The position numbers were made by a program, and so were the translations under genes. Under the pieces are notes generated by a model that saw only the letters and a list, made by a program, of their open reading frames with translations, made no database searches and was not told the origin of the DNA. This document shows, in pieces, positions 1-5,146 of a stretch of DNA of 5,884 bases. This DNA comes from Mucilaginibacter sp. (GTDB taxonomy: Bacteria > Bacteroidota > Bacteroidia > Sphingobacteriales > Sphingobacteriaceae): NCBI GenBank assembly GCA_025934475.1, contig JAICXZ010000229.1, positions 1 to 5,884 of the forward strand. Reading direction: 5' to 3'. Each line of letters opens with the position of its first letter. The first letter of the stretch is position 1.

Positions 1-1474
1 GATATTGCCAGGCTTTGCCTGCATTTTTTCCGGCGGGTTTAAAAACCACGTGGCATCCAGCGCCTATCAAAACAAATTTATCCTTGCTTAGCTGAACGAT
101 CATCAGCCTTCCATCTGCTGCCGGGTTAGGTTGCAGTTGCTCCCGGTCTCCTATACCGAAGGAAACGATTGCCTGCCAGACTCCCAGGTCAACAACCTGG
201 TTTGCATGATCTTCCTGTTCAATAACCGCTATTATTTTGCCTTCAAAACCCCATTGTACCAGTTGCGGAAGCATTGGGGCTGTTACGCTATATTGTTCCG
301 AAAAGGGTCTGAGGTTTTTAGCAGTTTTTTCTTTCGGCTCCCCGCTCCCATTGTCATCGATACCAAAGGGTGAAAATCCAATGCCTCCGTGGGCAATTAC
401 CTCAAATAAATATTTAGCCTTTTCGGCACTCAGCTCCGTTTCCGGCACAAACAAGGCATTATCTGCACGATCATAGAGATCAATAACTTTAGATATTGCT
501 TTATCACCTCCAAGATAAATATCAGGTGCCTCAAGGTCGATTGCCGGGGCCGCTACTTTCCAGATCGGCAATACATTATCTGTGGGTCCACCGCTTTCAT
601 AATTTTCGGCTGCAGGATTGGTCAAAGGGTCGCGTAAAGCAGCATTGACATAAAGTGGCAGTGGATACGCTGCTTTACCTGCTGCCGCCACTTTGCCCAC
701 ATATGACGCGATGGACCAGGCCTGGAAGTACTCATCTGCGCGATCACCAAATACATCCTTCCAATTACCTTTTGAATCAGTTGGGCGATTTAGCGCTTTC
801 AACAATTCAGGTCTTAGCATTTGTTGGGGGACCGGACTTTCAAACAATTTCTGCGCAACAGGTGAATAATCCCGCACACTGCCCCAGGATCCAGTCTCGT
901 TTTCAACCTGCACCATAATAACAGTATGTTGTACATCCGCCGATTTAAGATGGCTCATTACAGCTGTAAACGCTTTGATATCCGCATTCAGGGTAGCTTG
1001 GTTGTGCGGTGAGGGCGAATCGATCGGTTGATCCTTCTTACCTGTTATATTCGGATATTTTACTGAATTTTGCTTCATCCATGCCGGCATGTAATGGTTG
1101 CTGCCATTCTTCCAGGTACCGAACCAAAGCAGCACCAGGCGAACATGGTGCTGACGTGCTTGTGTTAACAGCATATCTACTGACGAAAAATCGAACTTAC
1201 CTGGCTGAGGTTCTACCTGCTCCCAATAAATAGGTATCTCGATCGTATTCAAGTGCAGTTGCTCAGCCGCCGACCAAACCCTGGGCATCATACCCGGCCA
1301 GGCGCTTGAATTGTGCACTTGGCCGCCCAGGATAAAGAAAGGTTTTCCATCGACCAATAACTGGTGGCGTCCATTCTTTTCGATGAGCTTAGGCAGATTG
1401 CCTGTAGAAACCTGTGCGAAAGTGTTACCCATTGCCAACCCGGCTAGTGCCAGAGTTAAAGCCAAAATTTTCAT
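1..1474 (-). CDS. Secreted GH35-type beta-galactosidase with DUF5597-like C-terminus (3' end cut by window edge)
   Basis: This protein probably removes terminal beta-galactose from plant-type oligosaccharides such as xyloglucan fragments, in the periplasm or at the cell surface. The frame is open from the ATG at 1474 to the left edge (491 residues visible); the family usually runs to about 540-560, so roughly the last 50 are missing. Residues 1-20 form a clear Sec signal peptide (MK start, hydrophobic Leu/Ala core, FA/QV cleavage). The TIM-barrel part covers about 35-370. The acid/base candidate is Glu193 in VQVENETGSWG, and the nucleophile candidate is Glu345 in FVPETEL; the two-glutamate arrangement resembles Cellvibrio xyloglucan beta-galactosidase Bgl35A. 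From about residue 385 the sequence has the beta-rich look of DUF5597. No SusC/SusD or other glycan gene is visible nearby, so the substrate is inferred from family only. A GH42-like assignment is the main alternative. Confidence 0.86.
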   Translation of the reverse strand, partial: MKILALTLALAGLAMGNTFAQVSTGNLPKLIEKNGRHQLLVDGKPFFILGGQVHNSSAWPGMMPRVWSAAEQLHLNTIEIPIYWEQVEPQPGKFDFSSVDMLLTQARQHHVRLVLLWFGTWKNGSNHYMPAWMKQNSVKYPNITGKKDQPIDSPSPHNQATLNADIKAFTAVMSHLKSADVQHTVIMVQVENETGSWGSVRDYSPVAQKLFESPVPQQMLRPELLKALNRPTDSKGNWKDVFGDRADEYFQAWSIASYVGKVAAAGKAAYPLPLYVNAALRDPLTNPAAENYESGGPTDNVLPIWKVAAPAIDLEAPDIYLGGDKAISKVIDLYDRADNALFVPETELSAEKAKYLFEVIAHGGIGFSPFGIDDNGSGEPKEKTAKNLRPFSEQYSVTAPMLPQLVQWGFEGKIIAVIEQEDHANQVVDLGVWQAIVSFGIGDREQLQPNPAADGRLMIVQLSKDKFVLIGAGCHVVFKPAGKNAGKAWQY

Positions 1475-1593
1475 TTGCGTATTGTTTTGAATTGAATGAA
1501 TGTTAGTCCATGAAAGCGATTACCGGTTTCCTATGGAAACTTTGTAATTATATTGATTATGTTTTAGAGTTGAAAAGGAGTTTTCGTGATAGC

Positions 1594-1620
1594 AATGTTA
1601 AGTTCCCCTACTTTAACATT
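1594..1620. promoter_or_regulatory. Inverted repeat AATGTTAA-n11-TTAACATT, possible operator or leader hairpin
   Basis: The two 8-base arms (1594-1601 and 1613-1620) are perfect reverse complements around an 11-base centre. It lies about 120 bases upstream of the galactosidase ATG. If the -7-like box at 1638-1645 is used, this dyad falls just downstream of the transcription start, as a repressor operator or an RNA hairpin in the leader would. The regulator is unknown; an AT-rich 8-base dyad can also arise by chance. Confidence 0.35.
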
Positions 1621-1637
1621 ATTTATATCAATATAAA

Positions 1638-1645
1638 CAAAATTA
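1638..1645 (-). promoter_or_regulatory. Candidate -7 box (TAATTTTG) for the galactosidase gene
   Basis: Read on the minus strand this is TAATTTTG, an exact match to the Bacteroidota primary sigma consensus TAnnTTTG. No TTG-type -33 element is found at the usual distance because the GC-rich hairpin at 1648-1668 occupies that place. The leader would be about 160 bases. The match is short, and the missing -33 keeps confidence low. Confidence 0.3.
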
Positions 1646-1647
1646 TT

Positions 1648-1668
1648 GGCCGCCGGCCGACGGCGGTC
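1648..1668. repeat. GC-rich hairpin palindrome in AT-rich spacer
   Basis: Arms GGCCGCCG (1648-1655) and CGGCGGTC (1661-1668) pair over 8 positions with one G-T wobble and a five-base loop. A second, mutually exclusive stem is possible between 1655-1661 and 1666-1672 (7 pairs, one wobble). The block is almost pure G+C inside a spacer that is mostly A+T, which suggests a REP/BIME-like palindrome or a structural element. Read on the minus strand the stem is followed by AATAATTTTG, so weak terminator activity is also possible, but no minus-strand gene immediately upstream would need it. Confidence 0.5.
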
Positions 1669-1819
1669 GGTCCGTTACCAGTAAATAAAAGCCATCAAAG
1701 TTTATAAAAACTGCCTTCAATCAACTTAAAACCTGCCTGGCGTCACTTTTAGTACCAGCGATCTTGCCCACCTTTGTGGTGGTTTTAGAAGCCGATATAA
1801 ATAATAAAACATACAAGTC

Positions 1820-2029
1820 ATGGAAACTATCGATACCAACATCCGCCCCTCAGAAGCAAATTCATCTATCGTTAACGAAAATGATAGCGCCATTAACACG
1901 CAAAACTTTGCCGGGGCGGGATCAGAACATGGATATACACTTTATGCACGCTCGCGGACTCATTTCGTGAGGGTTGGTCGCTACGGGCGCGTAACAAGAG
2001 CCATTATTAATCATGAGCCAGGTTTATAA
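1820..2029 (+). CDS. Small hypothetical protein, 69 aa
   Basis: I do not recognise this gene. It begins at an ATG and encodes a hydrophilic, soluble-looking 69-residue protein with no signal peptide, membrane helix, or Cys or Trp residue. The N-terminal half is rich in Asn, Ser and acidic residues and looks disordered; the C-terminal half (about 38-62) is basic and aromatic, with alternating residues as in YTLYARSRTHFVRVGRYGRV, which could form a beta hairpin. It is the only plus-strand candidate in the window. The best support is context: a strong hairpin plus T-rich tract begins about 55 bases after its stop, oriented to end a plus-strand transcript. An overlapping frame at 1764-1970 starts at TTG and is probably its shadow. 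No Shine-Dalgarno sequence is visible, which is normal for this phylum. Confidence 0.45.
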   Translation: METIDTNIRPSEANSSIVNENDSAINTQNFAGAGSEHGYTLYARSRTHFVRVGRYGRVTRAIINHEPGL

Positions 2030-2084
2030 CCATAAATCAAAATCTTACCTGAACACTTGCCATAACAGAAATCAAAATGCAGAG

Positions 2085-2118
2085 ACCGGCCCGGTAAAAT
2101 TACGGGCCGGTTTATTTA
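2085..2118 (+). terminator. Intrinsic terminator between convergent genes
   Basis: Perfect 9-bp GC-rich stem ACCGGCCCG (2085-2093) and CGGGCCGGT (2103-2111) with a nine-base loop, followed on the plus strand by TTATTTAT. It fits best as the terminator of the small plus-strand gene. It also sits 15 bases beyond the stop of the minus-strand ankyrin gene and may work for both, although the minus-strand side has no proper T run (CTCTGCATTTTG). Confidence 0.75.
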
Positions 2119-2125
2119 TGCGGCA

Positions 2126-3283
2126 TCACTTATTCCGTTTCTGTCTCAGCTCATCGATATACGGTCGCCACTCGTCCTTAATGTGTGCACCTTCGGCTAT
2201 CAATATTTCTATAATTTGAGGATGCGTGGGTTTAAAGTGATTATAATAACACCACATCGTCTGACTTAGAACCGTTCCGCCAAAGGAATTAAGGGCTTCC
2301 ATGTCGGCATTACGATCAAGCAATAATTTCACAATTTCGATATGGCCGTCAAATGCAGCGGAATGCAGGGCGGTCATACCATGGGATCTTGTATTAATGT
2401 CGATTCCCTGCCCAAGTAAATATTCCACCACATCCTTGTTCCCGGATTGGCAGGCCCAGCAGAAACATGCATTCAGCTTTTCGTTCAAACCGCCATCAAT
2501 CAATTTTCCACAGGTTGCGAAATAGGATTTGACAATTTCCAGGTCACCCACACCTCCGGCACCTTCCAGGTCGACTTTGGCTCCTTTTTCTGCGAGATAT
2601 TTGAGAGGTTCGATGCGTCCGTTGTGAAGGCAGGCCAATATCAGCATGCCATCCGTGTAAACTGGCGCTACCGCATGATTGGGATTTGCTCCGTAGGCTA
2701 TCAGTACCTCCATAATCTCTTGCTGCACACCGGCATTAACCGGATGTACGCTGGTAGCCACCAGGCCCAGCGTTGAAGTTCCTCCATACATATCGCCCCA
2801 CGCATCAACTTCCGACCCGGCATCCAGTAATATCCTTGCAATTTCGGCTGCGTTTTTTGGCGTCTTTTGCCGATACCATTCAAAACCGTTGGCGCCGACA
2901 TAGTTTAGCAGTGTTGAATGATGATTGCGCATCGAACGCATATGTATCAATCTGGAATTTTGCTGAAGCAGCCTTTTCAGTGTGGCTTCTTCACCAGAAG
3001 CGATAGCATCAACGGCCTGTTCGAATTGCCAAATATCAGAGTCTTTGTTTTGTATCGCCTCCCGGAATTGTTCAAATTCGTCCCATGAATCAAAATATTG
3101 TGTACTGCGGATAATCTGGCGGGCATTTTCTTCAGGCGAATTGACTAATTGGCAGCCATCGTTTTTGTACCATTCTGTTAACTGGGTTTTATCCGGATAA
3201 TTAACAAGGAAATCGGATAGCGCCACTATATCTGAGGCCGCAGCTGCCCGATCTGCATCGTTTTTTGAAAGCTTTCCTGTCAT
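2126..3283 (-). CDS. Ankyrin-repeat domain protein, 385 aa
   Basis: This is a cytosolic protein-binding repeat protein with unknown partner; no signal peptide or membrane helix is present. The C-terminal repeats are the clearest: about 270-297 (WACQSGNKDVVEYLLGQGIDIN) and 301-330 (GMTALHSAAFDGHIEIVKLL, then the Asp-Ala turn), the latter nearly canonical. A further repeat is at about 335-368, and degenerate ones at about 85-120, 123-160 and 213-240. The block STLLNYVGANG...TPKNAAEIARILLDAG...YGG.STLGLVATS at 123-178 resembles a widespread bacterial ankyrin family whose N-terminus carries a helical FDSWDEF-type segment, here at 64-70. The start is the ATG at 3283. It is probably a single-gene unit: a strong terminator of the upstream operon ends about 50 bases before the start, so its promoter must lie in 3284-3336, where I find no consensus -7 box. 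Ankyrin identity is secure; the role is not known. Confidence 0.92.
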   Translation of the reverse strand: MTGKLSKNDADRAAAASDIVALSDFLVNYPDKTQLTEWYKNDGCQLVNSPEENARQIIRSTQYFDSWDEFEQFREAIQNKDSDIWQFEQAVDAIASGEEATLKRLLQQNSRLIHMRSMRNHHSTLLNYVGANGFEWYRQKTPKNAAEIARILLDAGSEVDAWGDMYGGTSTLGLVATSVHPVNAGVQQEIMEVLIAYGANPNHAVAPVYTDGMLILACLHNGRIEPLKYLAEKGAKVDLEGAGGVGDLEIVKSYFATCGKLIDGGLNEKLNACFCWACQSGNKDVVEYLLGQGIDINTRSHGMTALHSAAFDGHIEIVKLLLDRNADMEALNSFGGTVLSQTMWCYYNHFKPTHPQIIEILIAEGAHIKDEWRPYIDELRQKRNK

Positions 3284-3336
3284 CTTGAGCGACTTAAAAC
3301 ATTGATCTAATATCGCACTTCACGATGCTGGTAACC

Positions 3337-3369
3337 AAAAAAGCGAACAACTTTTCAGTTATCCGCTTT
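3337..3369 (-). terminator. Strong intrinsic terminator closing the Rrf2-haemoglobin operon
   Basis: On the minus strand, AAAGCGGATAACT pairs with AGTTGTTCGCTTT (13 positions, two G-U wobbles) around a GAAA tetraloop and is followed directly by T's, six in a row including the stem end (3342-3337). It lies 48 bases beyond the stop of the membrane-protein gene and before the ankyrin gene, so it separates the two transcription units. Confidence 0.88.
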
Positions 3370-3416
3370 GCGGCCGCATCGGCTCTCTATCCAAATCCAG
3401 CGATGATATGTTGGCC

Positions 3417-3764
3417 TTAAAGAACGTACGCCACGATCATGGCGATGTGCACTATGGTGGTAATAGCAATCAGAGCTATCAAAACGTTTATCTTCGATCC
3501 AGCCATACCAACTACCAGGTTAGCAAAAAACAAAAGCACGGTGATGGCGAGCACCGAAATTGACGCATCGTAGTAATACATCAGCGCTGCGGGAACAGGC
3601 AGGAAAATTACGGCTTGTGCCAGCAACGAAATCATGAACCATCCTAAACGCTTGTCTTTCTGACTTTCGGCAAAAGCTGCAAATCGTTTCAAAGTTGAAT
3701 CAGGTCTTTCAATTGCTTCCGTTTTAACCAGGGTGGCTGATGGTTCTAATTCTATAGTATTCAT
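3417..3764 (-). CDS. Small three-helix inner-membrane protein of unknown function, 115 aa
   Basis: I do not recognise the family. A charged N-terminal segment (1-41, likely cytoplasmic, with several Lys/Arg and Glu) is followed by three hydrophobic segments at about 43-65, 68-88 and 92-114. The first contains FLPVPAALMYYY, with two prolines and three tyrosines at its outer end; the third contains His106 and Met109, but there is no spaced His pair that would suggest a haem protein. The three helices end right at the C-terminus, with no tail. It starts 41 bases after the cupin stop and is the last gene before the terminator, so it is probably co-transcribed with the haemoglobin and Rrf2 genes. 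This suggests a membrane partner in the same stress response, but nothing in the sequence gives a mechanism. Confidence 0.8.
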   Translation of the reverse strand: MNTIELEPSATLVKTEAIERPDSTLKRFAAFAESQKDKRLGWFMISLLAQAVIFLPVPAALMYYYDASISVLAITVLLFFANLVVGMAGSKINVLIALIAITTIVHIAMIVAYVL

Positions 3765-3805
3765 GATATTTATTTTTATTGATGTTTTTATTTATTCGCT
3801 GTTTG

Positions 3806-4102
3806 TTAACCCAGTATCAACAGGCAGACACTTTCTTCCAATGCCTCTACCGAGTGCATCACTTTAACCGGTATATCCAGGTCCGAAAATTTGCTGAGTG
3901 TAACAGATCTATCATCCTGTTTGTAAACTACTGATCCGCTGATGACGACTAATTTGGCCGGTATTACCGTCTGATGTTGCTTGAGAGCCATACCTTTTTT
4001 GAATCCCAATGCCAGCACTTTTCCGGCTGATTGCTGCTGCAGTACCTGCACCACCGGCGATTCTGCCTCGCCTAGCCGGGCTAAAACTTGTTTTATGATC
4101 AT
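3806..4102 (-). CDS. Small cupin-fold protein with degenerate metal site, 98 aa
   Basis: It has one predicted beta-barrel domain of the single-domain cupin type and is presumably cytosolic. The first cupin motif is visible at about 37-56 (GMALKQHQTVIPAKLVVISG): the usual His-x-His is reduced to His43, and the glutamate position is Ala49. The second motif at about 76-89 (DIPVKVMHSVEALE) keeps Pro78 and His83 but lacks the conserved glycine and asparagine. Only two of the four usual metal ligands remain, so a typical metal-dioxygenase role is unlikely; ligand or small-molecule sensing, or a weak metal site, are alternatives. Small cupins with a KxHxT-type motif do occur as a natural variant, so the loss may be typical of its subfamily. 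It starts 63 bases after the haemoglobin stop and ends 41 bases before the membrane-protein gene, in the same operon. Confidence 0.82.
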   Translation of the reverse strand: MIIKQVLARLGEAESPVVQVLQQQSAGKVLALGFKKGMALKQHQTVIPAKLVVISGSVVYKQDDRSVTLSKFSDLDIPVKVMHSVEALEESVCLLILG

Positions 4103-4165
4103 TATATGTTATTAAGTCGTTATCAGCTTGATTAACCGGATTGGCGATACACCTTCTCCTACTTT

Positions 4166-4549
4166 TTACATTACCACCCTGTTAGGATTACCGGCTATGT
4201 TCTTTAAGCGGTACAGAAACATCTCCGCCATAATCCCCGCCCTTTTTTTGGCGTCGTCTGCAACCGGTCCTTCAAAATGTGTATCGATCGTTCTATAAAA
4301 AAGCTCCAGCCAGCGATCAAAGTGTTCCTGCTCAATCGGCAGCGGTGCATGTTTGGCAAATGGATTGCCTTTGAAACCGCTTACACCAAATAATACGGCA
4401 TTCCAGAAAGCATACATCTTATCAAGATGCGGCTGCCATTCCAAAATAACTTCCATGAAAACCGGGCCTATCAAATCGTCGGCGCGTACCCTGGCGTAGA
4501 ACTCATCTACAAAAAGCCCGATATCGTCTATGCCATTTATGGCTTTCAT
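4166..4549 (-). CDS. Group III truncated haemoglobin, 127 aa
   Basis: This is a cytosolic haem protein of the 2-over-2 globin fold, close in length to Campylobacter jejuni Ctb (127 aa), the best studied member. By comparison with Ctb from memory: Tyr18 (B10, in DEFYARVR), Phe31 (CD1), His41 (E7, in WQPHLDKM), His67 (proximal F8, in KHAPLP) and Trp80 (G8, in HFDRWLELF). All key haem-pocket positions are therefore kept, including the Tyr-His-Trp distal triad that marks group III. The family binds O2 and NO tightly and is linked to nitrosative-stress protection, or to O2 handling at low oxygen. It lies 57 bases after an Fe-S-type Rrf2 regulator, which supports an NO or redox role here; I have no direct evidence for the ligand. 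The ATG at 4549 is the natural start, and an AT-rich dyad precedes it. Confidence 0.93.
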   Translation of the reverse strand: MKAINGIDDIGLFVDEFYARVRADDLIGPVFMEVILEWQPHLDKMYAFWNAVLFGVSGFKGNPFAKHAPLPIEQEHFDRWLELFYRTIDTHFEGPVADDAKKRAGIMAEMFLYRLKNIAGNPNRVVM

Positions 4550-4568
4550 TCTTAATCATTTATAGAAT

Positions 4569-4586
4569 ATATAAATACCTTTATAT
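4569..4586. promoter_or_regulatory. Palindrome and Rrf2-like motif upstream of truncated haemoglobin
   Basis: Perfect 7-base arms ATATAAA and TTTATAT around a four-base centre, 20 bases upstream of the haemoglobin ATG. It overlaps a 15-base stretch (minus strand 4594-4580, AATAAAGGATATAAA) that matches 13 of 15 positions of the left part of the inverted repeat before the Rrf2 gene (5100-5086, AATAAAAGATAAAAA). This may be a second binding site of the same regulator, or an internal promoter region. No TAnnTTTG box is seen here. The very high A+T content makes chance similarity a real possibility. Confidence 0.35.
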
Positions 4587-4606
4587 CCTTTATTATTGTA
4601 ATTTTT

Positions 4607-5044
4607 TTACCTTTTTAATGACCGGATGCCCAACGCCAACTCGTTGTTGAACGTACCGATCTCGGCATTTTGCAACAGATCCTGTATCTCGGTTCTGATC
4701 AGCTTAAATTGGTTATGCAGCGGACAGGGATTTATTTCCGAACATTGCTTCAAGCCCAGGGCGCAACCGGTAAAAAGACCGTCACCATCGATGGCCTCCA
4801 CCACTTCGGACAACGGGCGCCTCAGCGCTTTCCCATCCAGGTAGAACCCTCCGTTGGGTCCCTTGGCGGATTGCACAAGGCCTTTACGACTCAGATCCTG
4901 TAATATTTTTGCCAGGAAGTGTTCTGGCGAATCGATGCCTGTGGCTATCTCTTTAATCCCCACCCTACCGCCTGAGGCAGTTTTGTGAGCGATAAAGAGC
5001 ACCGCTCTTATCCCGTATTCGCAGGTTTTTGAAAATACTCCCAT
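4607..5044 (-). CDS. Rrf2-family transcriptional regulator with Fe-S-type cysteines (NsrR/IscR-like)
   Basis: This is a DNA-binding winged-helix regulator, probably dimeric, of 145 aa from the ATG at 5044. The start MGVFSKTCEYGIRA is the classic Rrf2 opening; the recognition helix region is about 29-52 (IKEIA...PEHFLAKILQDL), followed by the wing KGPNGGF at 61-67. Cys94, Cys101 and Cys107 (GCALGLKQCSEINPCPLH) match the [Fe-S] ligands of IscR and NsrR, but the spacing is C-x6-C-x5-C rather than the x5/x5 of IscR. An earlier in-frame TTG at 5050 would begin two bases after the -7 box, too close to be on the transcript, so the ATG is preferred. Two features suggest autoregulation: a perfect -7 box and an inverted repeat in front of the gene. 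With the truncated haemoglobin next in line, sensing NO (NsrR-like) is the leading idea; sensing Fe-S status or oxygen are alternatives. Confidence 0.92.
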   Translation of the reverse strand: MGVFSKTCEYGIRAVLFIAHKTASGGRVGIKEIATGIDSPEHFLAKILQDLSRKGLVQSAKGPNGGFYLDGKALRRPLSEVVEAIDGDGLFTGCALGLKQCSEINPCPLHNQFKLIRTEIQDLLQNAEIGTFNNELALGIRSLKR

Positions 5045-5052
5045 TTGCAATA

Positions 5053-5060
5053 CAAAGGTA
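5053..5060 (-). promoter_or_regulatory. Perfect Bacteroidota -7 box (TACCTTTG) of the Rrf2 operon
   Basis: Minus-strand TACCTTTG matches TAnnTTTG exactly and ends eight bases before the Rrf2 ATG. Initiation would then be expected within a few bases of the ATG, giving a nearly leaderless message. At the -33 distance there is only TCTTTTATTTCG, without a clear TTG, and the inverted repeat 5075-5100 covers this place. Confidence 0.65.
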
Positions 5061-5074
5061 GGATTAATTATCGA

Positions 5075-5100
5075 AATAAAAGAGTTTTTTATCTTTTATT
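5075..5100. promoter_or_regulatory. Putative Rrf2 operator: AATAAAAGA-n8-TCTTTTATT
   Basis: Perfect 9-base arms (5075-5083 and 5092-5100) around an eight-base centre, spanning the -33 region of the Rrf2 promoter. A two-fold symmetric site of about 26 bases suits a dimeric Rrf2 protein repressing its own gene. The arms differ from the E. coli NsrR palindrome (AAGATGCATTT-type), as expected for a distant regulator. It could also act as a hairpin-free AT-rich UP-like element. Confidence 0.5.
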
Positions 5101-5146
5101 AAAAATTTGATTTCATTCTTAACCTCGATGCAAATTGGAATAATCA

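Larger units (their letters stand above)
1475..1819. other. 345-base intergenic region, no convincing gene
   Basis: This is an AT-rich spacer between the minus-strand galactosidase and the small plus-strand gene. A 65-codon frame at 1510-1707 reads through a GC-rich hairpin and has no recognisable protein character, so I do not call it. The spacer holds an inverted repeat at 1594-1620, a -7-like box at 1638-1645, a GC-rich hairpin at 1648-1668, and a short dyad CCACC-TTTGT-GGTGG followed by TTTT at 1768-1786. The last could act as a weak attenuator ahead of the plus-strand gene, but a 5-bp stem is too little to call a terminator. Confidence 0.6.

Noticed and set aside
184..200. Hairpin CCAGGT-CAACA-ACCTGG
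   Set aside because: It is a short dyad within the galactosidase coding sequence, with no T run and no regulatory context; likely chance.
420..424. Possible frameshift in the galactosidase near a run of T's
   Set aside because: Recounting the run (four T's, 420-423) keeps the frame open from the signal peptide through both catalytic motifs to the left edge.
131..1233. Several plus-strand open frames opposite the galactosidase
   Set aside because: They lie antisense to a continuous coding frame with signal peptide and both catalytic glutamates; none resembles a protein family.
1510..1707. 65-codon plus-strand open frame
   Set aside because: Its second half is translated from the GC-rich hairpin, the rest is AT-rich spacer, no known protein features are visible, and no terminator follows it.
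1764..1970. Open frame overlapping the 69-aa gene in another frame
   Set aside because: It needs a TTG start, and its composition looks like a shadow; the ATG-started frame 1820-2029 leads to the terminator.
4103..4165. FNR/Crp-type site (TTGATTAACC near 4128) before the cupin gene
   Set aside because: Only one half-site TTGAT is present and the matching ATCAA half is missing.
5045..5050. TTG start for the Rrf2 gene (two residues longer)
   Set aside because: It lies two bases after the -7 box, probably at or before the transcription start; the ATG at 5044 gives the usual Rrf2 N-terminus.
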